Assembly: GCA_020310875.1 (NCBI GenBank)
Contig: CM035417.1
Location: 83,408,728-83,472,727, forward strand
Direction of reading: 5' to 3'
DNA length: 64,000 bases
Source of the DNA: Ceratopteris richardii
Taxonomy: Eukaryota; Streptophyta; Polypodiopsida; Polypodiales; Pteridaceae
The translations under genes and the position numbers were made by a program. Below the pieces are notes generated by a model that worked only from the letters and a program-made list of their open reading frames with translations, did not search any database and had not been told where the DNA came from. Shown here in pieces: positions 1 through 11,222 of this stretch (its first letter is position 1; every line of letters begins with the position of its first letter).

Positions 1-685
1 ACTGATCTTCCTGCAGCACAACAAAGACTAACTCCTCAAATGATAAGGCATTCGGGTTGCCTTTCATCATCAATCGAAGAGTAGAAGCAAAACTTTGATA
101 TGAATCAGGAAGACCATTCAGAACAGTCTGCACAAGTGAGCTATCTAGTATAACCTCATCAGGAGAAATCAACTGTTCCTTCAAGTCTTTGATCTTTGTT
201 AGGAAATTGTCCATAGAATCATCTTCATTCATGTGCTCACTCTCCAACTATTTTCGGAGGTAAGCAACACGAGCCTCATTCCTAGCTTGGTATAATGTGG
301 TAAGTGTATCCCAAGCATCCTTAGCTGTTCTGCAAGAGCGAATGTGAGGAATAATGGCATGTTTGATAGACAAAGCTATCAATGCATATGTCTGGGCATC
401 TCTGCCATCCCAAGGAATCTGCTCTATAGTAGGTGCAGCAGAAACCACAACACGAATAGGAATATGCAGAATATCATCATCTTCAACACCTTCTACATCG
501 GCTTCAGTACCTTCAGTTGTAATAGTTGCAAGTGTGATAGGACGTTTTTAGACACCCTGCATAATGTTCCACAGTCCTTTTGCAACCAATACATGTCGCA
601 TCATATAAGCCCATAACGGGTAGTTGGTACCATCCAACTTATCCTCAACAGCCAACATACGGAATACATCACTGCTTTCAGCCAT
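1..685 (-). pseudogene. Copia family A gag (UBN2-type), broken and cut by the window edge
   Basis: This is the capsid-like Gag of a Ty1/copia retrotransposon, read on the minus strand. The probable start ATG is at 685-683, followed by residues resembling the plant gag N-terminus (DGTNYPLWAYMM), then a UBN2-like stretch around 448-248 (AKDAWDTLTTLYQARNEARV) and further Gag toward base 1. At least two in-frame stops interrupt it, near 550 and at 248-250. It lies directly downstream (minus sense) of a primer-binding site and LTR. The protease, integrase and RT would lie left of the window. The copy is certainly non-functional. The UBN2 family assignment is by recognition, not a search. Confidence 0.8.
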
Positions 686-1026
686 GGCCAGTGACTAAAA
701 TACCTTGATGCAAAAAATTGACTATATCTCAAAAAGTTGAACAGAACTGCCCAGACGAATTCTACTAGACCTGTAGCAGACTTGGAGATGCTTATATTGG
801 CGAATAGAAACTGGTATATACCTTTGGCACAAAAAGATGAAATAGCCTGCACAAGCACTGTGATAGTGCGTTCGGAGGCCGAAACGAGCTCAAATCTTGA
901 TTTCGGCACTACAGAGCGAAGCAGTTTTGATCTCAGAAACACGCTGAGTATGCTCACCAAAATTCATGCGATTTTGAGACTGCAACTGGAGGAGTGTCAA
1001 TGGCACCCTAGATGAAGCGTTGACCT

Positions 1027-1038
1027 GCTCTGATACCA
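1027..1038 (-). other. Primer-binding site of Copia A copy 1
   Basis: On the minus strand the sequence reads TGGTATCAGAGC, complementary to the 3' end of plant initiator tRNA-Met, the standard Ty1/copia primer. It sits two bases from the LTR end, which fixes the orientation and the internal LTR boundary. Confidence 0.93.
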
Positions 1039-1040
1039 AT

Positions 1041-1270
1041 TGTTGGAGTTAGACGTCTGTGGAAGCATGCGAACAACACAAGGAAGAAGAAGAAGCTTGG
1101 AGCACAACACACAATACTGAATGTATTACTAGAGAATGTACAAAGATAAGTAGCCCATTAGGGCAATAGGCATATATACAAGCTGGGGAAAAAAAACCTC
1201 CTAAAGAGGGAAAAAAGTGCCCCGGCGGTCCTAGAGTGTTCACACACATCACTAGCTAAATATATCAATA
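1041..1270 (-). mobile_element. 5' LTR of Copia family A, copy 1
   Basis: The 230-bp LTR starts TGTTGGAG on the plus strand beside the primer site and ends near ATATATCAATA. It matches the LTRs at 7484-7731 and 33557-33787 along most of its length, including the shared AAGAAGAAGAAGCTTGGAGC block. Copy 3 ends CAACA, whereas this copy and copy 2 have a changed outer dinucleotide. The LTR is inserted in a gypsy RT reading frame that resumes at 1271. The matching 3' LTR would lie outside the window, so no target duplication can be tested. Confidence 0.88.
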
Positions 1271-1935
1271 GTTGCATTTTATGATTTTCATGATCAGTGT
1301 CATTCTCACTATAGACAGGTATATCATAAAAAAAAACAAGAGCAAAAGCTTGGTAATCAAGAAAAATGTATGAAATGTAGCAAGTCCATTGGTTAGTCCA
1401 AAAGGAATTACCATAAATTCAAAGTGACTAGTTTGAGTTCTAAAGGAAGTCTTATAAATGTCATTTTGTGTCATTCTTATCTGATGATACCCAGATTTAA
1501 GATCAATTTTGTTAAATTCACGTGCTCCATGAAGTTTATCTAGCAAATAATCTATCCTAGGAATAGTCTATCTATTTTTAATTGTGGTCTTCTTGAGTGC
1601 TCTATATTCAATGCACATCCTATAAGTCTTGTTCTTCTTCTCTAGTAAAAGAACATGTGCTCCAAAGGGAGAAGAACTAGGTCTTATAAGTCTTTTGTGG
1701 AGTATATCCTTAACTTGATAAGCTTTTTTTTCTTATGTAAAGGTCCATGCCTATAAGGTGCTTTATGGGGAGGAGAACTACCAAGAGTTAAGTCTATACT
1801 ATGGTCAAATGATTACCTAAAAGGTGGTAGTTTATAAGAAAAATCATTCGTAAAACAATCCTTATTAGAAGACATAAATGATTTATGTGCATTACCAAGA
1901 TAAACAAACTTGATAACCGAACTGAACTCGAATAG
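1271..1935 (-). pseudogene. Ty3/gypsy reverse-transcriptase fragment
   Basis: Minus-strand translation shows a gypsy Pol segment: the region before RT with GSSPPHKAPYR near 1760-1790, then the RT start (PFGAHVLL, YRMCIEYRAL), then [13 protein letters not shown] near 1490-1530 and [10 protein letters not shown] near 1390-1420. The usual catalytic FxDD motif is degraded to FFYDIPVY around 1310-1335. Several stops and frame changes are present, and the left end is cut by the Copia A LTR. Only about 330 bp separate this from the gypsy primer site at 2262, so gag and protease have been deleted. Confidence 0.85.
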
Positions 1936-2095
1936 TGAATAGTGCATAGGGAGCATAGGGAGCACAGGGAGTATAGTGAGCACAATGAGCAAAGTGAGTA
2001 CAGTGAGCACAATGAGCACAATGAGTACAATGAGTACAATGAGTATAGTGAGTACAGTGCCACAATGAGTACAATGTCATAGTGAGCACAAAGCA
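1936..2095. repeat. 9-10-bp minisatellite (GAGTACAAT / GAGCACAGT type)
   Basis: About sixteen head-to-tail variants of GAGYAYARTGAG-like units run between the gypsy Pol fragment and its leader. Unit length is mainly 9 bp with some 10-bp variants. The open frames across it are products of the repeat, not genes. Confidence 0.85.
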
Positions 2096-2261
2096 CAGTA
2101 ACTAATTCGAAAAAATTCAAAAAAACGTACCAATAAACCAAAAACAAACAAACTTGATAAACAAAAACCTAAACGAGATGATAAAGATGGATGCCGAATC
2201 GCAAACGGATATCGCGAATCACAATCGGACACCGAGAAACCACCTCCATAGACAATCCGTG

Positions 2262-2480
2262 GCTCTGATACCATTGTTGACCAGATCTTACAGATGCACA
2301 TATGCAGAGGATAGCACAAAAACGATATCTCACAAAAGCATAAATAGAATAGAAAGAGACAAGGGACTTAACACCATATTGGATATAATCTCCCCCCACA
2401 TACTCTAATGGACAAATCTATCAGAGCATGTGTATTTATAGGTATTTTTCATTACGTCTTGAATAAAAGATACATGAGGA
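2262..2480 (-). mobile_element. Gypsy primer-binding site and start of its 5' LTR
   Basis: GCTCTGATACCA at 2262-2273 is the reverse complement of the initiator-tRNA-Met primer site. A TGTTGACC LTR terminus follows at 2275. On the minus strand a TATA box (CTATAAATAC) lies near 2432-2442, giving a predicted transcription start near 2405 and an R-U5 of roughly 130 bp. The outer LTR end is not visible, so 2480 is an arbitrary right limit. This is the promoter of the decayed gypsy to its left. Confidence 0.7.
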
Positions 2481-4015
2481 TGGCGCTTCGAAAAGTATGT
2501 GTTTATGAAAATCTGCTTTATTTACAAAATCTTCGTTTTCTAAGCGATCTACTATTTTTATAAAAATATCACTTTCTAAAGAGATTTATTATTTTTCCAA
2601 AAAAATAACTTAAATACTATCTTCTAAATATTCTTCTAAATATCTTCATAAATATTTGAATAATTCCACATGCATTCATACCCTCATGAGTCTTCAGATA
2701 CTAAATCAAAACACAAATCACATTAAAAACCTCAAGACATTAAAATCCATATAACATTCTATTATTCCATAAAGTATAACAATGCATATCCATGCACACC
2801 CTTCCCTTACTCTTGGAAAAGGATCCTTTTATATAAATTCATGATCTTATACATACATGTGCATAAAATTGTTCTCTTTGTATGAGGAACTTATGCACAT
2901 AAGGCATTACCCACGATCAATCCAAGCATGCATTTCATGCCATAAAATTTAAGGGGCATAAGTGAGAAGATACTTATCTTGATCCAAGTCTCGCTATTAA
3001 TTTGCTCTTTCTAGGGGGGGACTTTCTCCATTACATATCTTATTAAGTACGTGACTTGATCTTGTAACCTCTTGAATACTTTAAAAGACACTTAGCATAC
3101 TACTAGAGGCATTTACCTATGCAATGGAGAATTAAAATTTAGAGGAATAAAAGAAAAAACAAACAAATACTTCCCAAGATCATGTAGTTATTCAACAATT
3201 TCTAACTTATTATGGACTACACTTTGAACAGTTTCTAGCTATACTTCATTTTTTCAAGATGCATAGCTATAATCTTAGGAAGATGCGTATAACAGATCAA
3301 CTCTATATAAATATAGGGAAGTGATACATTGCATCTACAAAACATAATATGTACTACACAATTAACCTTAAATATTACACTTTTAGAGTGATCTCTAGAT
3401 GGCAATTAAATTCCATTCATTGTGAAGTTGATAAAGTATACATCGATAATGGTACCTCAAGTGAACGGTTGTGCATTACATAGAGAAGTTGAACACAAGA
3501 AAAGAGAAGAAAAGGAATTATACTGGAGTCACTCAAAATCTCAATAGTTTGATAAAAAACATATCTATATGCCTATGGATGTTTATGACCAAGATTTTGC
3601 AGCTTCTAATTGGATTGAAATTCTTGAAACACTAGATGTCTCAATGGATGGATGCAATTTAACTAAGTATTGTGATAAAATGGGCTAGAACTCAAAAGAA
3701 ATATGTATTCTTGAAGAAGTGCTAGACAAGCTTATAAATTATGAAGATGGAGATGATATATCCATGATTATGGTACCAATGGTTGTTTCAAAGGAAGAAT
3801 TCGAAGGACCACTAGGTTCGTGTGATTATGTATGGAAATCCCATCTTTGATTCTTATGTGATCTACCAATTAAAAAATAGAAACCTACTGAAAAGGGATA
3901 ATAAGTGCCAAGCCAATAGTGAAAAAGACTTTATCTTCTATGCATTCCAAGAATTATAATGTTGAATAGTAAAAAAATTGGAGAAGCATATAACTGGAGG
4001 GCAATAAGAAGGTGG
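2481..4015. other. AT-rich interval without a recognisable gene
   Basis: No open frame or family motif is convincing. Part of it is probably the outer end of the gypsy LTR. Around 3400-3870 there is plus-strand codon-like sequence with many stops that I could not assign. Confidence 0.5.
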
Positions 4016-4160
4016 TGTTGGTGAATTCTTTTGCGAAAAGGGACTTGAGTATTTGTAGGAGAAGGAAGAAGAAGAAGAAGTGGAACACAGACATCGGAAG
4101 CTATGTATATTGATTACTAGTAGGAAAATACAATGATAATGTATAAAACAAGACCAAGTG
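4016..4160 (-). mobile_element. Possible LTR fragment related to Copia family A
   Basis: The stretch begins TGTTGGTGAATTC and has the same order of landmarks as the family A LTRs: an AGAAGAAGAAGAAG block, then GGAACACAG, then a TATTGATTACTAG-like block and AAAATACAATG. Similarity is patchy, no primer site or second LTR was found, and the far end is unclear. It may be a solo LTR of a sister family. Confidence 0.35.
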
Positions 4161-4639
4161 TTCTCTGTGCGAAGTGCTTAATCCCAAAGAATACACACAC
4201 GCAAGGTTACAAGGTATCCAAAGTTCCTTATGCCGTCAACCTTCTTTGCACCAGACCTCCACCTTCTCCAAGATCTTGCTCTTGTGCACACCTTGCATTC
4301 AAGCTTCTAAAAAGGTAGGAGGGAGGGACACCTTCTGTCGACGTGCACACATTTTCAATTGTACCTTGTGCCACCTTGATTGTCTTGCTTACTGTTTCTC
4401 TGCACTCTATCTCTACACACACTAAATCACCCTTCTTGCATACTTTGTCTCACACTTTCTTGTCTGCATCGCACTCTGGTTCAATGTCTCTTGCTCTTCT
4501 CAGCTAGTGTAGATTATCTCTCACTTGCTTAGTCTAACTCCAAGAATAATAATGCTCATGCCTTGTGTGTCAATTCACTTATGTACGCTGCTCCTAACTG
4601 ATAGTGTATCTTGGCGGTCACTTTGATCTCCCAAGAATG

Positions 4640-5410
4640 TCTCAAAATATGTACAACCAACAACTCCCTATTTTGTCATGTAGTGACTTTAGGAGAAAAA
4701 CAAAACTTTAAATGGAGGGGATACATACACTTTTGTGTACGGCTTCCTCTTCACATGCCTTCACTTTTGCCTTCATTTCTTCAATATGTGTACCTAAGGG
4801 AGGGTTCACTTGAACCTTTCACATACTTTAAAAGCCTTGAAAACCTTACAGATGACAATCTGCAACTTACTTTCCACTTTTTGCAAACCATAACCATTGT
4901 GAATAAATTGATTGCACTACTTGTGCACCTTGACCACTCGACTTTGACCAACTTGACTTTGACCACTTTGACTTTGACCACTTTGACTTTGAACACTTTG
5001 ACCTTTACCAAAAAAATGTATGCAGTCAATGCCTCCCTATTTTTTCCTCTGGTGACTTTAAGAGAAAAAGAAAATTTTACATGGGGAGGATACATACACT
5101 TTTGCATACTGCTTCCTCTTCACATGCCTTCACTTTTGCGTTCATTTCTTCAATACATGTACCTAAGGAAGGGTTTACCTGAACCTTCCACATACTTTAA
5201 AACCCTTGAAAACCTTATAGAAAGACAATCTCCATCCTGGATTCCACTTTTTGCAAACCATATCCATTGTGAGTAAATTGATTGCACTACCTATGCACCT
5301 TCACCACTCGACTTTGACCAACTTGAATTTGATAACTTTGACTTTGACCAACTTGACTTTGATCACTTTGACCTTTACTAGCTTGACTTTGATCGCTTTG
5401 ACTTTGATTG
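4640..5410. repeat. Tandem duplication of about 370 bp ending in TTTGACC-rich minisatellites
   Basis: Two diverged copies (about 4655-5010 and 5021-5410) share landmarks at a constant offset near 366-370 bp, for example TTGCAAACCATA at 4881 and 5251, and CACATGCCTTCACTTTTGC in both. Each copy ends in an array of ACTTTGACCA-type units (4930-5005 and 5310-5410). The 221-codon frame across 4611-5276 is a by-product of the repeat and matches no family I know. Confidence 0.82.
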
Positions 5411-6114
5411 GCTCAATAGGTGGCAATCACAATTGAGAATGAAAAAGACAAATACACATAGATAGATAATGATATGTGCAAGGAATAACAAAATCACTTT
5501 TGGAACATGTGATAATATCCAAATATGATTCATTGAATATATTTAGATATGAAAGAGAGGGACAATAAAGATTTTTTTCTCATAGGATTGCAAAAATGTA
5601 AAATCCTAGGATAGTGAAACAAATACCATGTACTTGTAATGAGACTTAATTTTCAAAAATCAAAATATTTATTAGCTACTAATGGCAAGAATCATCTATG
5701 ATATTGAGCATATAAAGTGGGTATAATAAATTATGGTAATATAAAAAAAGAATGGAAAATTATAGTATGTATCAGCTTGAAGAAAGTTTCTATTTCCATT
5801 CTTAATGATAGTTGCACTCGTCCATAACCAATCATCTTTTGAAAAAGGTTGTTGGAAAAAAATTCTACGATATCCTTGATGGGTTTTCAAGATAGTCATG
5901 TTTACATAGCATTTGAAGAGTACCATAAAATGAACTTTGGAACTAACTAATGCAATATTTTTATGTTCCCCTCACCACTTCCAAAGATTGATATGTCAAA
6001 TATTTAAGAATCTTTAAGAAAGAGACTATAAGTCTATGTACATGACCTACATCCCTATCGATATATGCACAAACCAAAACCAAAAAAATGAGAAAAACTT
6101 CAATCTAAACAAAT
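5411..6114. other. Anonymous AT-rich DNA
   Basis: I see no gene, terminus or repeat here that I can support. Confidence 0.5.
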
Positions 6115-7090
6115 ATGTTTCCATGGTCTACCGAAAAAATCATGGTTCATATAGTATCGAAAAGTGGAATTTCGGTTGATGAGGGTATGGTTAGATTTAT
6201 CTTACACATGACAAAGCCAATACATGTTGAAGGAAATCAATCCATGGATTGTGGTTATGGCCACGATCTATCTTCATTTTAGCTAATTTTAAGTGGATTG
6301 AGAAATATAATAAGACATTTAGGAAATCAAAATGTACAATGAGCTCAACATCGATTCTCCAAGCTCCAAAGCAGAACAATCTCTTTCATGTTCAAATGGA
6401 TGTATGTAATCATGTAATTCGATGTGTGTTACCTCCCCATAGCATATGCTAATAGGTAGGTGAATAATGCAAAGTGAAATTATGCTACTACTAAAAGAAA
6501 AAGATTAGGTATGCTCTATGCTCTCATAAATTTCAAAAGCCGCCTCCTTGGTCAACAAATATGTTTTAATACCAAGAAAAGATCCTAGGCCATATACTAT
6601 TCAAAAGCGGAATTTCTACTAATAAGGATATGGCTAGATCCATGTTATGAACGAAAAAACTAAGATATGTCAAAGAAAAGGAAGCAAAACCTGTGTTCGT
6701 TGCCATCATTTATCTATGTGTGCCATTGCAAGTCATCATATAAAATTTTGACTAATTTTAAGTGTATTAAGATATGTAATGATAATATTGAGAAAGAAAA
6801 AGTGTAGATTGAGCTCAATACCAACTCTCAAAGCTCTAAAGTAGAATGGTTTCTTTCATGTTTACATGCATGATTCCAATCACACAATTAGATGTGCACT
6901 ACATCACTCTATAGATCAATATATATTAGATTTCTCGATAACATATGCTCAATCTATAGAACAATATATATTAGATTTTCCAATAGCATATGCTAATATG
7001 TAATTGGATAATGGAAAGTGAAATGATACCAAGATTGAGAGAGAAGGATTAGGTATGCTCTTTGTTCTTAGAAAGTTTAAAACCCACCTC
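6115..7090. repeat. Old diverged tandem duplication
   Basis: Two copies (about 6115-6550 and 6556-7090) share ordered blocks: GCGGAATTTC or GTGGAATTTC, AGGNTATGGNTAGAT, GACTAATTTTAAGTG, GAGCTCAA, CTCTAAAG, TTCTTTCATGTT, CATATGCTAATA, and GATTAGGTATGCTCT. The second copy carries an extra internal duplication containing ATATATATTAGATTT near 6915-6985. No coding capacity is apparent. Confidence 0.7.
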
Positions 7091-7483
7091 TTAACAATAA
7101 ATTTGATTCTTTATAGCTCATCAAACACTCTTGTATCTTGTGAATAAATCTTAGAGTACCAAAAGATAAGTCAAATGGTTTTTCTTACTAGTGGATTTGG
7201 ATTTTCATGTAGTTGAGTAAATCATATACCAAAGCAAAGGAGAACCTCCAAGAGACGTGCTAGATAATATGTCAAATTCTTATTTGTTTCATTTAAAAGT
7301 GGTACTAGAATGGCCAATACGTTTAGCCTTTATATAAATCGCATTCTTAGTATTTTTTGAAGATTATATGCTATAAGAAAATAAATTTTATTTCTGATTT
7401 GTTCATGGATTTCGAAGACTCATCACTTAAAATGGCAAAAATCTATGGTTACTATAGCAATGAATGTCTTTGCCCATAAATTC
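7091..7483. other. Anonymous AT-rich DNA before Copia A copy 2
   Basis: No gene or repeat is recognised in this interval. It is the left flank of the 5' LTR of Copia A copy 2. Confidence 0.5.
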
Positions 7484-7731
7484 TATTGATATATTTAGGT
7501 AGTGCTATGTGTGAACACACTAGAACTGCCAGGGCACTTTTTTCCCTCTTTAGGAGGTTCCTCCCCCCCCCCCCCCCCCCTCCCCCGTCTTGTATATATG
7601 CCTATAACCCTAATGGATAACTTATCTTTGAACATATTCTTGGTAATACATTCAGTATTGTGTGTCATGCTACAAGCTTTTTCTGCTTCCTTGTGTTCTT
7701 CGCGTGCTTCTACAGACCTTAATCTTCAACA
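7484..7731 (+). mobile_element. 5' LTR of Copia family A, copy 2
   Basis: The LTR is the reverse complement of the family A LTR at 1041-1270 and 33557-33787, from TATTGATATATTTAGG to CTTCAACA. It differs mainly by a poly-C run at about 7563-7580, next to CCTCCC. The primer site follows directly, so this is a 5' LTR on the plus strand. Confidence 0.88.
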
Positions 7732-7733
7732 AT

Positions 7734-7745
7734 TGGTACCAGAGT
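7734..7745 (+). other. Primer-binding site of Copia A copy 2
   Basis: TGGTACCAGAGT is a two-base variant of the initiator-tRNA-Met primer site and lies two bases after the LTR. The leader after it (GCTTCATCTAGGGTG) matches copy 1. Confidence 0.88.
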
Positions 7746-7999
7746 AGGTTGCCGCTTCATCTAGGGTGTTGTCAATACCCCTCGGGTCAGAGTCTCAGAA
7801 TCATATGATCTGAGCTCGTTTCGGCCTCTGAATGCACTATCATAGTGTTTGTGCAAGAAATTTCATCTTTTTTTTCCAAACATATATACAAGTTTTAGTT
7901 TGCTAGTATAAGCGTCTCAAATTCTGCTACAAGTTTAGTAGATCTCAACATGGTAATTCTATTCAAATTTTTGAGATATACTTTGGGCAAAATGCAGCA

Positions 8000-9476
8000 T
8001 TCCTCCTTTCCAAAAGATGGTTCAGTTTGAGCTACTCAAAAGTTGCAGCTTGTTCACACTTATGTCTATGGTCCTATGCAGATATATTCTTTCGGAACTA
8101 TCTTTACTTCATGACTTTCAATGATGATTTTTTCAGGCATGCATGGGTATATCCATTGAACGCAAAGTCCGCAATGTTTATGTGCTTCAAACAGTTTCTA
8201 GTTTTGGCTAAAAATCTATCAGCATGTAAAATGGGCATTCTCCATTCTGATCGAGGGAGGGAGGATATATGTCTTCTGATTTTAATGCATTTTTGGGTGA
8301 ACATGGGATAAAATATCAGTGTACAGTGTTGTATACACCTCAATAGAATGGAGTTGCTGAAAGGAAGAACAGGTCACTCATGGAGATAGCAAGGTGTATG
8401 GTCAAGAGTGAGGCTTTACCACATAGTTTCTGGTTTGAGGCTATTATGTGTGCAACATACGTACTTAACAGGTGACCCACTAAATCATTGTAACCTATCA
8501 CTCTATATGAGGCTTGGCATGGTCGTAAGCCATCTCTTGCTCACCTGCATGTTTTTTTTGTTGTTTGGCATATGCATTAGTGCCTGAATAACAACACAAG
8601 AAATTGGATGATAAAGGAGTGTAATGTATTTTTGTTGGTACAGTTTTGAAAGCAAAGACTATCGTCTGTATCATCCACAAACTAAACGCATTTTGGTTAG
8701 CCGTGATGTTGTTTTTGTGGAGGATGTTATTCAACTATTACTTTCATGTACTAAGGAGACATTAGTTAGCTCCAAAGACATGTATGCCACTTTACTACCT
8801 CTTTTTACAGGTGGACAGTCTAGTGCTGGTCCTAATGAGGCAACTTCTTAACCTTTAGAGGTTTCAGGTGATACAGATCATTTCATTTTTTATGCAGATT
8901 TAGATTATGCACTTTTTGATGAGAGACCATATTGAGGAGGTAAAAACTATGCCAAAATGGCTGGTGCAGACTTTGCGCAATAACAAATTAGATGCACCTC
9001 TATCATATCATACTCGAACACGCTCTCATAGTGCTTCTTTTGCATTAGATTGTTATGCTATGGATACCTCGAGTCTTTGTGATGAGAATGAGGCAATTTC
9101 ATTTGATAAAGCACAAAATTTAGAAAATTGGATGGTTGCTATGCAATCAAAATATGATGCTATCATGAAAAATGGTACTTGGTTTTTATGTGCCTTGCCT
9201 CTTGACAAGAAGGCTATTGGCACTAAGTGGGCATACAAGTTGAAGCATAAGCCTGATGGAACAATTGATAGGTATAAGGCTAAGTTTGTTGCAAAGGGTT
9301 ATGCTCAGGAAAGAAGCATTGGTTTTGATGAGACCTTTGCTCCTACATGCCGAATGACCACTGTTCATAGCATCTGTGCACTTGCAGCTCAACATGGTAG
9401 GAATGTACATCAGTTGGACATTCAAAATGCATTTCTAAATGATGAATTGCATGAAGAAGTGTATATTTTTGAATCC
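8000..9476 (+). pseudogene. Copia A integrase to early RT, decayed and 3'-truncated
   Basis: Only about 270 bp separate the primer site from integrase sequence, so gag and protease are deleted. The integrase core is visible at 8100-8480 (FNDDFFRHAWVYPL, then HSDRGRE, then NGVAERKNRS after an in-frame TAG near 8344). Next come the integrase C-terminus (YRLYHPQTKRILVSRDVVF, 8650-8720) and the linker with SLCDENEAISFDKA near 9075-9115. Early RT motifs follow (GTKWAYKLK, YKAKFVAKGYAQE, GFDETFAP, LDIQNAFLND). Copia sequence stops abruptly near 9470, before the YVDD motif. The reading frame changes several times between 8000 and 8900. Confidence 0.9.
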
Positions 9477-10160
9477 TATGGCGTGTGTTCAAAATGGTAT
9501 ATTGCCCATGTGTGTCATGTGTGCCTTAGTTCTTGCGATTAAAGTGGTATGAACCTATAATTGAACTAGTAATGGATTATCAAAACAAGTAAATCAGATG
9601 AAAAAATCAAAAGTGATCTTATTGAGGATGCTTGCAAAAAATGTGTGAAAATTAAAGACGCTAGAACACATACTATGATGCTCAAAGTAAGAAAAGATTC
9701 TAAAAGGGATTATGAAGGAAGGGTTATAGATTGATGAAATCGAAGTGGATTCACGTTAAGCGACTGAAAAATGTTGGAGTTTTATCAGCCTCCTTTGTAT
9801 TTGTCTATAATCTTTGTATTTGCCTTTAATCTTTCTTATAAAAGAAATTCCCTACACCACGTTCACAGAACTGGGCGTCACGACACCACGTTCATAGAAG
9901 CAGATAATAGTCTTAATTTCAGTAGACAATAGAAGCAGATAATAGTCTTAATTTCAGTAGACAATTACAGCTCCATTGTACTTCTCAAGGATCCAAGGAT
10001 CCTGTAGGACAATCGCAAATCTAAGACAGCCAATTGTCATGAATGATGAAAGCACAAGCCTACGTATTCAGCCACAATCACATCCACAGGAAAGGTATGG
10101 ACTACAGCCTCATAAACAAAAAATCCATTATAATTTTTTACATTCCTCCCATATGTAGGT
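9477..10160 (+). mobile_element. Possible LTR with TATA box and a perfect 35-bp tandem duplication
   Basis: A TGTTGGAG terminus at 9774 is followed by a TATA-like TTATAAAAG near 9838, consistent with an LTR on the plus strand, but no primer site, tract or partner LTR was found. Within it, a 35-bp unit beginning AGAAGCAGATAATAG is repeated perfectly at 9896-9930 and 9931-9965. The interval 9477-9773 looks like anonymous or decayed retroelement sequence. Confidence 0.35.
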
Positions 10161-11030
10161 TGGATTCACACAGACTTTGGATTCACACAGACCTGGTGAA
10201 ACTTCAGAACATTTTTAGCTATGTTTCGGATGGGACAATGCAAGAACTGATGCTGCCGCCTCTTGCATTGGATGTTCAGGTAGAAAGATGAAACTGTAAA
10301 AACCTTGTTTTGTACTGCCGCTCTGTGTGAACGGCGAGATAGCAGAGACCTTGTACACTCATATACACTCATATCACAATTGAAAGCTCAAATATAATAA
10401 AACAACGTTTTTTGGAATGACATGGAACCTGGAACGCTCAAGGGGAGAGGGGGAGGCTGGAACAAATTTTTTTTCGTTTTGTTCCCTGACGGAGGAAAAT
10501 CTTTTGTGCCCCCGCCTTCTGTGAACGGTACAGATAATTGAATGATAAATCTGGCTAAAGCTTGTGCTGCCGCCCATTGTAAACCCACACATGATCGTGA
10601 GCACATAGAGAAAGAAATGCACCTAAAACATACGAACATCAATTACATATGCTTGCAATATATGCGAACATCAATTACATAACCTTCCAATATCTGCAAA
10701 TTTCCTTCAAAAACATACGGATTCCAAACTGTTCAGGCATCAAGGTTCGGAAATAATACACAACGAGAATTAAGAATACACAATGAAACAATACACGACG
10801 ACAAAATCAGAATCCGACAATTCACAGAAGCAAGAATTCATAATTATGTTTCATAAATCAATGACAAAGAATGGGCATGTGGCTGACTTCATTTCCTCAG
10901 TGGAACCGCTAAGGAATTACGCGGACGGCGATGAGTGTACATGGCCGATGCGGCAAAGAATGTGCGTAATAGCTACGGGGATAAATAATGATTGCCTGGT
11001 AAAGCATGAAGAAACGTAGGATCCGGGCGA
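10161..11030. other. Downstream flank of the arabinogalactan peptide gene
   Basis: No open frame here resembles a gene. The part nearest 11030 presumably holds the 3' UTR of the minus-strand gene; T-rich minus-strand sequence between 10740 and 10860 would suit a polyadenylation region, but no clear AATAAA was found. The 10374-10642 minus frames look spurious. Confidence 0.5.
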
Positions 11031-11222
11031 TTAGTGAAGAAGAAACGCCAGAAAAGCTATTAGTACGGGGGATAGAAGAGACGGAATGAAGTAAGAAACA
11101 GGCGCGCCACTCTCCAAGGGGACAGGCGAAGAAGCAGGAGCCTGCGCCGCTGCAAGCGTCGCCACCATGGCGATCATCGCGAAAAGGAAAGCAATCGACA
11201 TCTTCTGAACTGCTGCTGCCAT
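11031..11222 (-). CDS. Arabinogalactan peptide (short GPI-anchored AGP)
   Basis: This encodes a 63-residue cell-surface proteoglycan backbone of the AG-peptide type. Residues 1-26 form a signal peptide (basic start with QK, then a hydrophobic run ending TLAAA). A short hydroxyproline/arabinogalactan module follows (QAPASSPVP, residues 27-35), a small-residue region that could hold the GPI attachment site (ESGAP), and a C-terminal hydrophobic tail from residue 44 (PVLIAFLAFLLH) that would be removed on anchoring. I chose the ATG at 11222 because its context (A at -3, G at +4) is good for plants. A longer frame to 11240 would need GTG. Such proteins act at the plasma membrane and cell wall. A TATA box and CT-rich leader sit upstream, so the gene looks intact. 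It is the only likely host gene in the window. The family call rests on architecture, not a search. Confidence 0.65.
   Translation of the reverse strand: MAAAVQKMSIAFLFAMIAMVATLAAAQAPASSPVPLESGAPVSYFIPSLLSPVLIAFLAFLLH

Noticed and set aside
4611-5276. 221-codon plus-strand ORF
   Set aside because: It spans a tandem duplication and minisatellite, resembles no protein family, and shows no promoter or codon signal.
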